Source: Desulfuribacillus stibiiarsenatis (GTDB lineage Bacteria; Bacillota; Bacilli; Desulfuribacillales; Desulfuribacillaceae). From it: a stretch of DNA of 64,000 bases. How positions within the stretch are numbered: the stretch's first letter is position 1; the number at the start of each line of letters is the position of its first letter. The position numbers and the translations under genes were made by a program. Shown here one piece after another: positions 47,938-56,243 of the stretch. Location: assembly GCF_001742305.1 (NCBI RefSeq), contig NZ_MJAT01000012.1, positions 186,001-250,000 on the forward strand, read 5' to 3'. The notes below the pieces were generated by a model. That model was not told the DNA's origin. It did no database searches and saw only the letters and a list, made by a program, of their open reading frames with translations.

Positions 47938-48792
47938 TTGACAATACAATGGTTTCCCGGCCATATGGCCAAGGCAAGAAGAGAAATATCAGAAAAACTT
48001 AATGTTATAGATGTCGTCATAGAGCTTTTGGATGCAAGATTACCATTATCCAGTCAGAATCCAATGATTCAAGATATTATTAAAGAAAAACCGAAAATCG
48101 TTCTTTTGAATAAAGCGGATATTGCGGATCAGTCTGTAACGAATCGTTGGGTGTCTTATTTTGCTGCACAGGATATTACCGCAATACCTGTGAACTCACA
48201 AACGGGCGATGGACTTCAAAGGGTGCCAAAAGAAGCTATGAAGACCGTTGAGCAAAAGGCGCAAAAGCTACTAGATAAAGGATTTAATCCAAGGGCAGTG
48301 CGCGCAATCATTATTGGTATTCCAAACGTCGGAAAGTCGACCTTAATTAATAAATTAGCGAATAAAACAATTGCTAAGACAAGTGATAAGCCAGGTGTAA
48401 CCAAGAAGCAGCAATGGATTAAAGTAGGTACGGAGATGGAGCTATTAGATACTCCTGGAATTCTATGGCCTAAATTTGAGGATGAAGCGATTGGGTATCG
48501 ATTAGCAATTAGTGGTGCAATTAAAGAAGAGGTATTTGACTTTGAGACTGCAGGTTACTATTTAGCGCAATTCTTATCTGAAAACTACAAAGATTTAGTA
48601 AAAGACCGATATAACCTAAAAGAAGTACCAGAGGCCCCGATGGAAGTTTTAGAGGAAATCGGGCGAAAACGTGGTTGTCTACGTAGTGGCGGTATTGTCG
48701 ATACATCTTTAGCGGGTGAAATACTGCTACGTGATTATCGAAGCCAAAAATTAGGTCACATATCCCTTGAATTTCCACCAAACCCTCAGTAG
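47938..48792 (+). CDS. rbgA: Ribosome biogenesis GTPase RbgA (YlqF)
   Basis: RbgA is a circularly permuted GTPase required for late 50S assembly. It begins TIQWFPGHMAKARREI, the family start; G4 NKAD precedes the P-loop GIPNVGKSTLIN and DTPG. The C-terminal helical domain binds 23S rRNA. The TTG at 47938 is chosen because it gives this start and an AAAGGA site lies upstream, not the ATG at 47929. Its 284 residues are standard. Confidence 0.96.
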   Translation: MTIQWFPGHMAKARREISEKLNVIDVVIELLDARLPLSSQNPMIQDIIKEKPKIVLLNKADIADQSVTNRWVSYFAAQDITAIPVNSQTGDGLQRVPKEAMKTVEQKAQKLLDKGFNPRAVRAIIIGIPNVGKSTLINKLANKTIAKTSDKPGVTKKQQWIKVGTEMELLDTPGILWPKFEDEAIGYRLAISGAIKEEVFDFETAGYYLAQFLSENYKDLVKDRYNLKEVPEAPMEVLEEIGRKRGCLRSGGIVDTSLAGEILLRDYRSQKLGHISLEFPPNPQ

Positions 48793-48805
48793 ATGAGGGT
48801 TTTTC
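48780..48805 (+). terminator. Terminator overlapping the rbgA stop
   Basis: AAACCCTCA and TGAGGGTTT pair around a 5-base loop that contains the rbgA stop codon, and a T run follows. Confidence 0.87.
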
Positions 48806-48877
48806 TATAATACATTACTAATAACAGAAACTAATAGAAAAAATATAAAAAGAAGTAATAGTAAATGAGGTGTTATT

Positions 48878-49696
48878 TTGACAGAACCGAATAACTCTTT
48901 AATTATCGAACAACAATTGACGATAAAAGAAGTAGAGAATCGCATACGATCATTCTCTTATGATAAAGAAAACCTTGACCAAGAGAGTGTCGAGTTTTTG
49001 CAGAGATGCCATCTTGATGAAAGAAAAGGTATACAGTCAATTATTCGTTCGTATCTAAAACAGCAACAAAAACATCAGCAAGAACTGTTGCGTTCGCATA
49101 ATATGTATAATTTCGAGATGGAATTATGGCATAAAGGTATCGTAACCATAGCGGGAACTGATGAGGTTGGTAGAGGTTGTGTGGCAGGGCCTGTTGTTGC
49201 AGCTGCAGTCATTTTGCCTTTGGAGCCGATGATTCTTGGATTAAATGATTCTAAGAAACTTACGCCTATACAAAGGGAAGAGTTAAATGTGCAAATTCGA
49301 TTGCAAGCGATTGATATAGCGATTGGCGAGGTAGATGCCCAGACAATCGACAAAATAGGCATTGTTGCTGCTACTTTTGCTGCTATGAAGCAAGCAATCC
49401 ATCAATTAATGTTCAAACCAGATTATATATTAGTGGATGCATTTGCAATTCCAGGACTTGATATCCCTCAATCGAACATAATTGGAGGAGATGGTAAAGC
49501 AGCATCCATTGCTGCTGCATCGATTGTCGCTAAAGTCTATCGTGACCAAAAGATGGTCGAATACCATGCTCAATTCTCTGACTACGGGCTTAATCAGCAT
49601 AAAGGTTATGGGACCAGAGAACATATGGAAGCAATTAGAACCTATGGATTCACACCACTTCATAGAAAATCTTTTTTGAAAGAAATTACTTTTTAA
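48878..49696 (+). CDS. rnhB: Ribonuclease HII
   Basis: RNase HII removes ribonucleotides from DNA. The catalytic motif GTDEVGRGCVAGPVVAAA is at about residue 90, LNDSKKLT and DGKAASIAAASIVAKVYRD follow, and the C-terminal NQHKGYGTREH closes the family domain. About 87 N-terminal residues form a helical extension, as in B. subtilis RnhB. It starts with TTG behind GAGGTG. Confidence 0.96.
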   Translation: MTEPNNSLIIEQQLTIKEVENRIRSFSYDKENLDQESVEFLQRCHLDERKGIQSIIRSYLKQQQKHQQELLRSHNMYNFEMELWHKGIVTIAGTDEVGRGCVAGPVVAAAVILPLEPMILGLNDSKKLTPIQREELNVQIRLQAIDIAIGEVDAQTIDKIGIVAATFAAMKQAIHQLMFKPDYILVDAFAIPGLDIPQSNIIGGDGKAASIAAASIVAKVYRDQKMVEYHAQFSDYGLNQHKGYGTREHMEAIRTYGFTPLHRKSFLKEITF

Positions 49697-49738
49697 GTTT
49701 CAGTGATTCTAGAAGCAACCTATAGTGAGGGATTATGT

Positions 49739-51484
49739 ATGAATGTATTCCAAGTATTTCAATCACTAACACCTTCCCACTTTCAGAAGGAACAATTGAT
49801 ATTACATAACGGACAAATTGTGAATGCGACATTGATGGACATGTTTGCGAACGGGGACGCGAAGATTTCAATTCATGGGCATCTTATTCGGGCTAAACTC
49901 GAATCCCCTTTGGTTAAAGGGGAACATATTTTCATGCAGGTACAAAGCTTTCAAGACGGTGTAGTCCATATGAAACTATTGAATGATCCAAAGCAGGCAA
50001 CGCAACTACCTGGTAACAACGTCAACGAATTGTTAAAGAGTACACAGTTACCCCAGAATTCTGAATGGCGTAATATAGTTCAAGAGATGATGAATCGACA
50101 GCTTCCTCTTTTGCCAGAAATATTGAATAATGGGGTAGAAATCTTAGGGAAAAAACCGACTGTCCCTCAACAACAAGCATGGTTTACTATGCTTGAACGA
50201 GGACTCCCTATTTCGAAGGAAACTTTCCAATCCATTCATCAATTATTAAATGGCCCTAAAGTCGATGGACTAGTCTCTGATATGCTTTCTAAACTACAAC
50301 AAATGCAAACACAATTCAATAATCAATCACAAACTCAATCACAAACTCAGCTGCAACAAGCACCAATATCTCAGTCAACACAGCAGGCACCAAACACGAC
50401 ACATGCTCAAAGTGCAGCCCAAGGAACTCTATTAGTACAAACTAGTCAACAATTACAACAACTCTTAAGTCTAACGAATATAGAGAATATCACAAAGGTG
50501 ACACAACCAGAGACTCATGTGAATCAAAAACCTCCGAATCATGTGCTTTTGGATATATTGCGTTTAGTTGGATATCAGCATGAAAAAGAAATATTAACCA
50601 ATCGTACAGTTGCACCCCAAGGCCAAACTGAAACGTCCCAACAAACAAACAATCAAGCATTACAACCAATAAACCAACAAGCAAATGTACAAGTCAATCA
50701 ACAGAGTGCGTTGCCATTAAACACAAAATTGCAATCAAATCAACTGGGAATAACATTATCATATACAAATCAAAACATTCATAATAATCAACCAATCACT
50801 CAAACAAATGAGCCAGTAAATACACAAACAAATAATCCAGCCAGCACACAACAACCAGGACTAAACCTAAGTCAATCTGTAATAACTAACCAAAATGCTG
50901 CAGCTTCTATAGCGAATCAAAATCAAGATCTGGTACAAAAAAATACCATTGAAACGTTGAAGAGTTTATTAATCCAAATCGTAAACCAACCGACAATCCC
51001 TGAACCCATTAGGGAGAGTGCAACCCAACTGCTAAATCATATTACAGGGCAACAACTGATGTCGTCTCCGAGAGATAACCTTAACGTGTATCAGAATTTA
51101 TTCGTACAGATCCCTATTAGTTGGGGAGAGCAGAAACAAGATACTTTGTCGTTACAAATTCAAGGCCGTAAAGATAGACGTACTATTGATCCGGAAAACT
51201 GTTCTATTTATTTGGATTTAACACCTCCTAATATAGGGGCTCTAGGCGTCTATGTCCACGTCGTGAATAAAGTTGTATCAGTCAAGCTCTTTACGGAGAA
51301 CACAGCGTTAGAAAAATTGATAGATATTGCAACCCCTTCATTAAAAGAAGGTCTGAAAAACATAGGATTCCTATTATCATATATTAAACTCGAGGATACT
51401 ACGAGAAACCCTGATGCAAAACCAAATGTAGCCAAATCAAAGTATAATCAGCCGCCGAAGTCTGGGTTCGATATCCGTGTATAA
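49739..51484 (+). CDS. ylqG: YlqG-like protein, Gln/Asn-rich with FliK-type C-terminus
   Basis: By position it corresponds to B. subtilis YlqG. Of 581 residues, an ordered N-terminal region (1-180) is followed by a long Gln/Asn/Thr-rich low-complexity stretch (about 185-415), then a C-terminal domain near 460-565 with LTPPNIGALGVYVHVVN and a late LKEGLKNIGFLLSYIK. That layout resembles the flagellar hook-length control domain of FliK. The ATG at 49739 follows a GAGGG site. With ylqH it forms an orphan pair of flagellum-like genes; no flagellar operon lies in this window. Function is unknown. Confidence 0.72.
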   Translation: MNVFQVFQSLTPSHFQKEQLILHNGQIVNATLMDMFANGDAKISIHGHLIRAKLESPLVKGEHIFMQVQSFQDGVVHMKLLNDPKQATQLPGNNVNELLKSTQLPQNSEWRNIVQEMMNRQLPLLPEILNNGVEILGKKPTVPQQQAWFTMLERGLPISKETFQSIHQLLNGPKVDGLVSDMLSKLQQMQTQFNNQSQTQSQTQLQQAPISQSTQQAPNTTHAQSAAQGTLLVQTSQQLQQLLSLTNIENITKVTQPETHVNQKPPNHVLLDILRLVGYQHEKEILTNRTVAPQGQTETSQQTNNQALQPINQQANVQVNQQSALPLNTKLQSNQLGITLSYTNQNIHNNQPITQTNEPVNTQTNNPASTQQPGLNLSQSVITNQNAAASIANQNQDLVQKNTIETLKSLLIQIVNQPTIPEPIRESATQLLNHITGQQLMSSPRDNLNVYQNLFVQIPISWGEQKQDTLSLQIQGRKDRRTIDPENCSIYLDLTPPNIGALGVYVHVVNKVVSVKLFTENTALEKLIDIATPSLKEGLKNIGFLLSYIKLEDTTRNPDAKPNVAKSKYNQPPKSGFDIRV

Positions 51485-51541
51485 ATCTGCAAACCGTATG
51501 CAATAAGAAATCACCTATGAAATCATGGAAGGGGTTATACG

Positions 51542-51814
51542 ATGAAAGAAACAAGAATGAAAAAGGCAGCAGCTATTCAATATGACCCTGATAAGCATAA
51601 TGCACCTGTGATTATTGCAAGCGGAGAAGGAAAACAAGCGGAGCGTATTTTAGCGTTAGCGAAAGAAAAAAATATTCCTTTTCAAGAAGATGCTATTTTA
51701 ATAGAAGCGCTAGTAAAGTTAGATATTGGGCAAGAAATACCACCCGAGCTATATCAAATCGTAGCGGAAGTCTTAGTATTCGTAAAAAATCTGAATCATC
51801 AAGCTACGAAATAA
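51542..51814 (+). CDS. ylqH: YlqH, FlhB C-terminal-domain-like protein
   Basis: The 90 residues match the cytosolic C-terminal domain of the type III export switch protein FlhB: AAIQYDPDKHNAPVIIASGEGKQAERI and the end IPPELYQIVAEVLVFV. The membrane part of FlhB and the NPTH self-cleavage motif are absent. It follows ylqG, a FliK-like protein; FliK and FlhB are natural partners in hook-length control. An AAGGGG site precedes the ATG. Its 3' end overlaps the convergent crcB gene by 16 bases. Confidence 0.88.
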   Translation: MKETRMKKAAAIQYDPDKHNAPVIIASGEGKQAERILALAKEKNIPFQEDAILIEALVKLDIGQEIPPELYQIVAEVLVFVKNLNHQATK

Positions 51815-52179
51815 CCGAACAAAAATCCAAAAATACTCATCAGAATTGTTATTATAAGATAAGCAATCATTTTGCGATAAGCCTTTTGTTCCCATAGCTG
51901 AATTGCTTCTACACTAAATGTTGAAAAAGTTGTAAACGATCCTAAAAAACCGATGGCTAAGCCGATATATACAGTTTGCGATAGGAAATCAGGATTATGT
52001 TCATGATAACTAGCTAGTAGGCCTAACAGAAAACTACCGAGAACGTTTATTAGTATTATAGCTATCGGGATTCTAGGTGTGGGATATCGATTCATAATGA
52101 ATAACCCGAGTTGATATCGCGATAATGCACCAAAGGCACCAGCAATACTTACGATGATGAAATGCTCGATATTAAACAT
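51799..52179 (-). CDS. crcB: Fluoride exporter CrcB/Fluc, second subunit
   Basis: CrcB forms a dual-topology dimeric fluoride channel. This 126-residue copy has four membrane segments and the channel motif GSFTTFSTFSVEA. The start is set at the Met of MFNIEHFI, behind an AGGGGC site, rather than further upstream inside the partner gene. It overlaps the preceding copy by 8 bases, so the two are made together and likely act as a heterodimer with opposite orientation. Confidence 0.93.
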   Translation of the reverse strand: MFNIEHFIIVSIAGAFGALSRYQLGLFIMNRYPTPRIPIAIILINVLGSFLLGLLASYHEHNPDFLSQTVYIGLAIGFLGSFTTFSTFSVEAIQLWEQKAYRKMIAYLIITILMSIFGFLFGYFVA

Positions 52180-52570
52180 AGTTGGTAGCCCCTTTTGGTT
52201 GTTGGCTTGCCATGCGCTTTCCAAGGGCCATACCGATAAAAGCAAATATTAAACCTCCGAACAAACTGGTAAACAAATAAATCATTATTAGAAATAATGT
52301 TTGTTGTTGAAATAGATGAACTACATCCAATACAAATGTAGACATCGTAGTAAAACCACCACACACTCCTACTCCGAGACCTCTTTGCCAGTGTAGTGGA
52401 ATACTCTTGATAAGAACATACCCTGTTAAAATCCCTAAAAGTAGGCTACCAATCAAATTTTCTGATATAGTCCAGATAGGGAATTCTGTGAACGACAATG
52501 CATGATTCATCAGGTAACGGCAGCTGGCTCCTATAGCTCCACCTATGAGAATAAAAATAGAAGATTTCAT
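52172..52570 (-). CDS. crcB: Fluoride exporter CrcB/Fluc, first subunit
   Basis: This 132-residue copy also has four membrane segments, with IGGAIGASCRYL at the start, a NLIGSLLLG helix containing the conserved Asn, and CGGFTTMSTFVLD as channel motif. It is the first gene of the pair on the minus strand. No fluoride riboswitch is seen between it and yraN. The ribosome binding site AAAAGG is rather far from the ATG. Confidence 0.93.
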   Translation of the reverse strand: MKSSIFILIGGAIGASCRYLMNHALSFTEFPIWTISENLIGSLLLGILTGYVLIKSIPLHWQRGLGVGVCGGFTTMSTFVLDVVHLFQQQTLFLIMIYLFTSLFGGLIFAFIGMALGKRMASQQPKGATNYV

Positions 52571-52631
52571 AATGTTTTAAACCAACCTTTTCAAAATACT
52601 ATTTAATATAATAAGAAAGCTAGGGAATCTA

Positions 52632-52994
52632 ATGAATCATAAAGCACTAGGTACACTAGGAGAATCTATTGCAAAAACATATCTTGAACAAGAATCGTAT
52701 CAGACTGTAGCTATGAACTGGAGACACCGTTTCGGTGAAATCGATTTAATTATGCTAGATCCTAAAGGGGTTTTAGTCTTAGTAGAAGTAAAACTGCGTA
52801 CCACGGCATTCAAAGGAACTGGACTTGATTCCATTGATTATCGGAAACAACAGAAACTTTATCAATTGTTTCAATTATTTTTAATGAAACATCCTAGATA
52901 TCAGAAATTACCTGTCCGAATGGATGCAATAAGTATCACATATAACCGTAAATTACAAAAGGTAGAAGATGTTATTCATTTGCAAGGGATTTAA
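52632..52994 (+). CDS. yraN: YraN family (UPF0102) putative endonuclease
   Basis: The family is a PD-(D/E)XK-like fold of unproven function. The 120 residues show GTLGESIAKTYLEQ, then NWRHRFGEIDLIMLD and LVLVEVKLR, which contains the predicted D-ExK catalytic residues. An AGGGAA site precedes the ATG. It is convergent with the next gene, overlapping by 23 bases. YraN is often near rnhB in Bacillota, as here. Confidence 0.92.
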   Translation: MNHKALGTLGESIAKTYLEQESYQTVAMNWRHRFGEIDLIMLDPKGVLVLVEVKLRTTAFKGTGLDSIDYRKQQKLYQLFQLFLMKHPRYQKLPVRMDAISITYNRKLQKVEDVIHLQGI

Positions 52995-54060
52995 ATAAGC
53001 GATATTGCTCCCTCGCAATTAAACGAATCTCATATAATAATATACTAATCTCCATTAGTGCCTGCATATAGAAAGGATCCCCAGCATGTTCATTATGCCA
53101 TGCTTCTAATTGAAGTTCTAGTGAGTCATCGAATACACTTACTTTCTCCCAATTTCCCTCTAATTTCTGCTGTAAAACTTGCCTGTGAATCAGCCCAGAA
53201 TTTCTAAAAATTTGTTCGTTAGCATTCTGAATTCTATCGATTACTCTTTGAAACTCGTTGCTATACGGAAGTTTTTTTCGAGTAGCAATTCGTTTGGTTC
53301 GCTCTTGTTCCATATCGGATAATAAAATGATTTTATGTAATAATTGTGTATTGAATTGCTGTAAATCCTCAAGACATTGTGAACTTACATGGAATTCATT
53401 TGCTTGCGTTGAATATGGAAGTACCCGGATTTCTTGTTTGAATAGATTTAGGGAATCCCTTAGCGGATCTATTTGCTTTTGTAACTCTAAAATATTATGG
53501 TTTTGAGCTTCATCAGGATCCATTCTTTGCAGTATATTCGTTATTTTATGATATAAAATGCCTGTGACGTCATCGTGAAATTTCATGATATTATCCACTA
53601 TCGATTTTCTATGATCTGGGGGAGCTAGGAACACATTGACAAAGAGTGCTACGATAAGACCAATAAAGATTACGGAAATACGCGAAAAGGCATGTTCGTA
53701 AAAATAATCATTTTGTGTATCGATAATAAAGATGACAGTAACAATTCCGATTAGAATTACAGAATTCCATCGCAATCGTAGAGCGATGATGATAATTAAG
53801 ATGCTTGATATTCCCATAGCCACAGCAGAATTTCCTAAAGTCATGGCGAGAATTAAGCCAATAATAATTCCAGTAAAAGTAATGCCTATTTGTTGTAGGG
53901 CATTAATATAGGATTGGTAAACTGTAGGTTGCAGATTGACTACAGCAGACACAGCAGCAAAAATAGCAGGTTCAATGCCAAATAGATGGCAAATACCCAC
54001 AGCAATCGTAATGGCTAATCCTGTTTTTAAAGTTCTCCCGCCCAACTTTATTTGATTCAA
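52972..54060 (-). CDS. Aromatic acid exporter family (ArAE, DUF939-like) membrane protein
   Basis: The 362 residues have an N-terminal block of six hydrophobic segments (about 1-145), with GICHLFGIEPAIFAAVSAVV and LQPTVYQSY near the start, then a long charged helical cytosolic domain to the C-terminus. That is the layout of the Bacillus YqjA/YgaE type of the aromatic acid exporter family. The substrate is unknown. It begins with TTG behind GGGGGGAA. It is divergent from comM. Confidence 0.82.
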   Translation of the reverse strand: MNQIKLGGRTLKTGLAITIAVGICHLFGIEPAIFAAVSAVVNLQPTVYQSYINALQQIGITFTGIIIGLILAMTLGNSAVAMGISSILIIIIALRLRWNSVILIGIVTVIFIIDTQNDYFYEHAFSRISVIFIGLIVALFVNVFLAPPDHRKSIVDNIMKFHDDVTGILYHKITNILQRMDPDEAQNHNILELQKQIDPLRDSLNLFKQEIRVLPYSTQANEFHVSSQCLEDLQQFNTQLLHKIILLSDMEQERTKRIATRKKLPYSNEFQRVIDRIQNANEQIFRNSGLIHRQVLQQKLEGNWEKVSVFDDSLELQLEAWHNEHAGDPFYMQALMEISILLYEIRLIAREQYRLFKSLANE

Positions 54061-54139
54061 AGTAAATTTCCCCCCGTTTCACGTATCTCACATTAGTCAA
54101 TTATACCATGATTTTAGTGCAAGGAAAAATAATGAAAGA

Positions 54140-54171
54140 TGCTTGGAAATATAATGAATATTTCCTAAGCA
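54140..54171. repeat. Inverted repeat in the exporter/comM divergent region
   Basis: TGCTTGGAAATAT pairs with ATATTTCCTAAGCA with one bulged base, over about 13 pairs. It lies 80 bases upstream of the exporter start and 119 bases upstream of comM. It could be an operator or a leader hairpin; no T run suits a terminator. Confidence 0.4.
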
Positions 54172-54181
54172 ATAACAGGAA

Positions 54182-54209
54182 TTGACAAACTTCGAGGCGA
54201 ATATATGAA
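54182..54209 (+). promoter_or_regulatory. Possible promoter of comM
   Basis: TTGACA is perfect and TATGAA follows after 16 bases, 80 bases before the ATG. The -10 box is weak, so this is tentative. GGCGAATA occurs twice nearby (54196 and 54224). Confidence 0.4.
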
Positions 54210-54289
54210 ATATAAGTTTTTTTGGCGAATAGGCGAGTAAGGTTGACAAGAAATAATAGAACAGAGCTGACACAGTTGGAGGACTTGTA

Positions 54290-55828
54290 ATGGCACACCA
54301 AAAAAATCAATATGTTAAACTTTATTCTGCAACCACAATGGGTGTAGACGGCTTTATTGTAGAAGTAGAGGTAGATATTCAAAATGGTCTTCCGAAATTT
54401 GATATTTCCGGATTGGCAGATTCCACGATTCGTGAAGCCAAAGAGCGTGTGCGCTCAGCAATTGTTAACTCAGGATATGATTTCCCACTTGGTCGTATTG
54501 TTGTGAATCTAGCACCAGCAGATTTACCGAAGGAAGGCACTCACTTTGATATTGTGATAGCACTAGGGATATTATTAAGCTCTGGGCAAATACCAATATT
54601 GGAAGACTTGTGCGACATTACATCATTTGTCATGGCTGGGGAACTTGCATTAGACGGGAGTGTACGTAAAGTAAAAGGAATTCTCCCGATGGCCGAAAAA
54701 GCAGTTAAAGAAGGATTTCAGCACATTGTGATTCCAGATGGCAATTTACCTGAAGCACAATTAGTTCAAAGTATAATGCAATTTCCTGTTCAATCGTTAC
54801 AACAATTGATTGAATTCGTTCAAAACAAAGACAAAGTAGACTTTAGTTCCATGAATATCGCAATTGATAGTTTGAGCGATTATGAATACTGTTTCAGCGA
54901 AGTGATAGGTCAGCACCATACTAAAAAAGGGATTGTCATTGCATGCTCGGGTGGACATAATGTAATCATGGTTGGCTCACCAGGCACTGGCAAGTCAATG
55001 CTTGCAAAGCGAGCCTCAACTATTCTACCACCACTTTCTTATGATGAATTGTTAGAAGTGCGGAAAATTCGGAGCGTAGCTGGACAATTTCAAGAACTAG
55101 AAATTTTGCATAGTACACGACCGTTTCGATCGCCTCATCATACGATTACGGTGTCAGGGCTCGTAGGAGGGCAAAGTCCACCCAAGCCAGGGGAAATTAC
55201 GTTAGCTCACAATGGCATTCTATTCTTAGACGAGCTGACGGAATTTTCCCGTAAGACGCTTGAAGTTCTTCGGCAGCCTTTAGAAGATGGAAAAGTTGTA
55301 ATTGTCCGTGGGAAATATTCGATTCAGTTTCCGGCACAGTTTATGCTCATAAGCGCAATGAACCCATGCCCATGTGGCTATTACGGATCGAAGAAGAAAC
55401 AATGCGGTTGTAAAGAATGGGAGAGAAAGAGATATATCAATAAGATATCAGGACCGTTACTCGATCGATTCGACTTACAATTAGAAGTTAGCGAAGTAGA
55501 TGTGGAGGAATTTAATACTACTCAACAAGAACAAACATCCGATGAGCTGAAACAACAAGTGATTCGCGCTAGGGAATACCAGCTTAACAGGCAAGGGAAG
55601 CTGAATCACTCTTTAAATAGTAAAGAGTTAGAAAAACACCTGAGAATGGATTTTCAGACAGAAGCTTTCATAAAACATGTGTATAATCAAATGGGCTTAA
55701 GCATGAGAGGGTATCATAAACTATTGAGAGTAGCCAGGACGATAGCGGATTTAGAAGGAAATGATGCAGTTCTGACAAAGCATATTGCGGAGGCACTGAC
55801 ATACAGGGCAGTAGAGAAATATATGTAG
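54290..55828 (+). CDS. comM: YifB/ComM family Mg-chelatase-like AAA+ ATPase
   Basis: ComM is a hexameric helicase that promotes branch migration in natural transformation in Gram-negatives; the Bacillota role is less studied. The 512 residues have an N-terminal Lon-like domain (VEVDIQNGLPKFDISGL), the AAA+ P-loop GSPGTGKSMLAKRA, Walker B GILFLDELTEF, and a cysteine cluster (CPCGYYG, then CGC). The C-terminal Mg-chelatase segment follows. A GGAGGA site precedes the ATG. A dprA gene lies 8 kb downstream. Confidence 0.95.
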   Translation: MAHQKNQYVKLYSATTMGVDGFIVEVEVDIQNGLPKFDISGLADSTIREAKERVRSAIVNSGYDFPLGRIVVNLAPADLPKEGTHFDIVIALGILLSSGQIPILEDLCDITSFVMAGELALDGSVRKVKGILPMAEKAVKEGFQHIVIPDGNLPEAQLVQSIMQFPVQSLQQLIEFVQNKDKVDFSSMNIAIDSLSDYEYCFSEVIGQHHTKKGIVIACSGGHNVIMVGSPGTGKSMLAKRASTILPPLSYDELLEVRKIRSVAGQFQELEILHSTRPFRSPHHTITVSGLVGGQSPPKPGEITLAHNGILFLDELTEFSRKTLEVLRQPLEDGKVVIVRGKYSIQFPAQFMLISAMNPCPCGYYGSKKKQCGCKEWERKRYINKISGPLLDRFDLQLEVSEVDVEEFNTTQQEQTSDELKQQVIRAREYQLNRQGKLNHSLNSKELEKHLRMDFQTEAFIKHVYNQMGLSMRGYHKLLRVARTIADLEGNDAVLTKHIAEALTYRAVEKYM

Positions 55829-55863
55829 AAAAAAAGAGTTAGCTGTAAGCTGACTCTTTTTTT
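55829..55863 (+). terminator. Terminator after comM
   Basis: AAAAAGAGTTAGCT and AGCTGACTCTTTTT pair with one G-U wobble around a GTA loop, ending in seven T. Confidence 0.9.
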
Positions 55864-55864
55864 A

Positions 55865-55895
55865 TGAGATAAGAAAGTATAACTTTCTTATCTCA
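55865..55895. repeat. 14-bp perfect inverted repeat after the comM terminator
   Basis: TGAGATAAGAAAGT and ACTTTCTTATCTCA are exact complements around an ATA loop. No T run follows. It starts 2 bases after the terminator's T run. Confidence 0.6.
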
Positions 55896-55910
55896 AATAA
55901 GTGCAAATAA

Positions 55911-55980
55911 GGCATTCTTAGAGCGAGACTTATGCAAGGCATATAGCGAAACTTAGCTTCACCAAAGCTAGGCGAATGCC
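55911..55980. repeat. Structured intergenic element, possible three-way junction
   Basis: The ends GGCATTC (55911) and GAATGCC (55974) are complementary. Inside, TATGC/GCATA (55931-55943) and TAGCTT/AAGCTA (55954-55970) form two perfect arms. An 11-mer AGCGARACTTA occurs twice, at 55922 and 55945. The right flank shares AAAACTTGGCAT (reverse complement) with 16527. The region has no open reading frame worth noting. From 55981 to about 56180 the sequence is AT-rich and I see nothing else in it. The nature of the element, RNA gene or extragenic repeat, is not known. Confidence 0.4.
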
Positions 55981-56181
55981 AAGTTTTCTTTAAGTTCTCC
56001 TTGTTTACTTTCACTTTTTATCAAGTTCAAACTATTTCAACAAGAATCTATTTCAAGTTCAGCTTTTTAATAGTAAATTATTCTGGAGTTTATTATTATT
56101 TTTTTAATGTTTATTTGTTATAATACAAGAAATAACAAGGAACATTTATGCTCAGATAAAGTTTGAATAAAGTATGAAGAT

Positions 56182-56202
56182 TGAAACGTTTCATGATATA
56201 AT
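56182..56202 (+). promoter_or_regulatory. Promoter -10 and palindromic operator before cheX
   Basis: A perfect palindrome TGAAACGTTTCA (56182-56193) directly precedes an extended -10 box TGATATAAT (56194-56202). The palindrome has the central CG of LacI-family operators but is two bases shorter than a CcpA cre site. A repressor there would block the promoter. Confidence 0.45.
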
Positions 56203-56243
56203 CAATGATATGTAATTGAATGATTCAGGTCAGGAGTGTTCTT

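Noticed and set aside
52571-52631. Possible fluoride riboswitch before the crcB pair
   Set aside because: The gap is only about 60 bases and does not show the conserved fluoride aptamer pattern.
56182-56193. Palindrome TGAAACGTTTCA as a CcpA cre site
   Set aside because: The cre consensus is two bases longer; only a generic LacI-family operator can be proposed.
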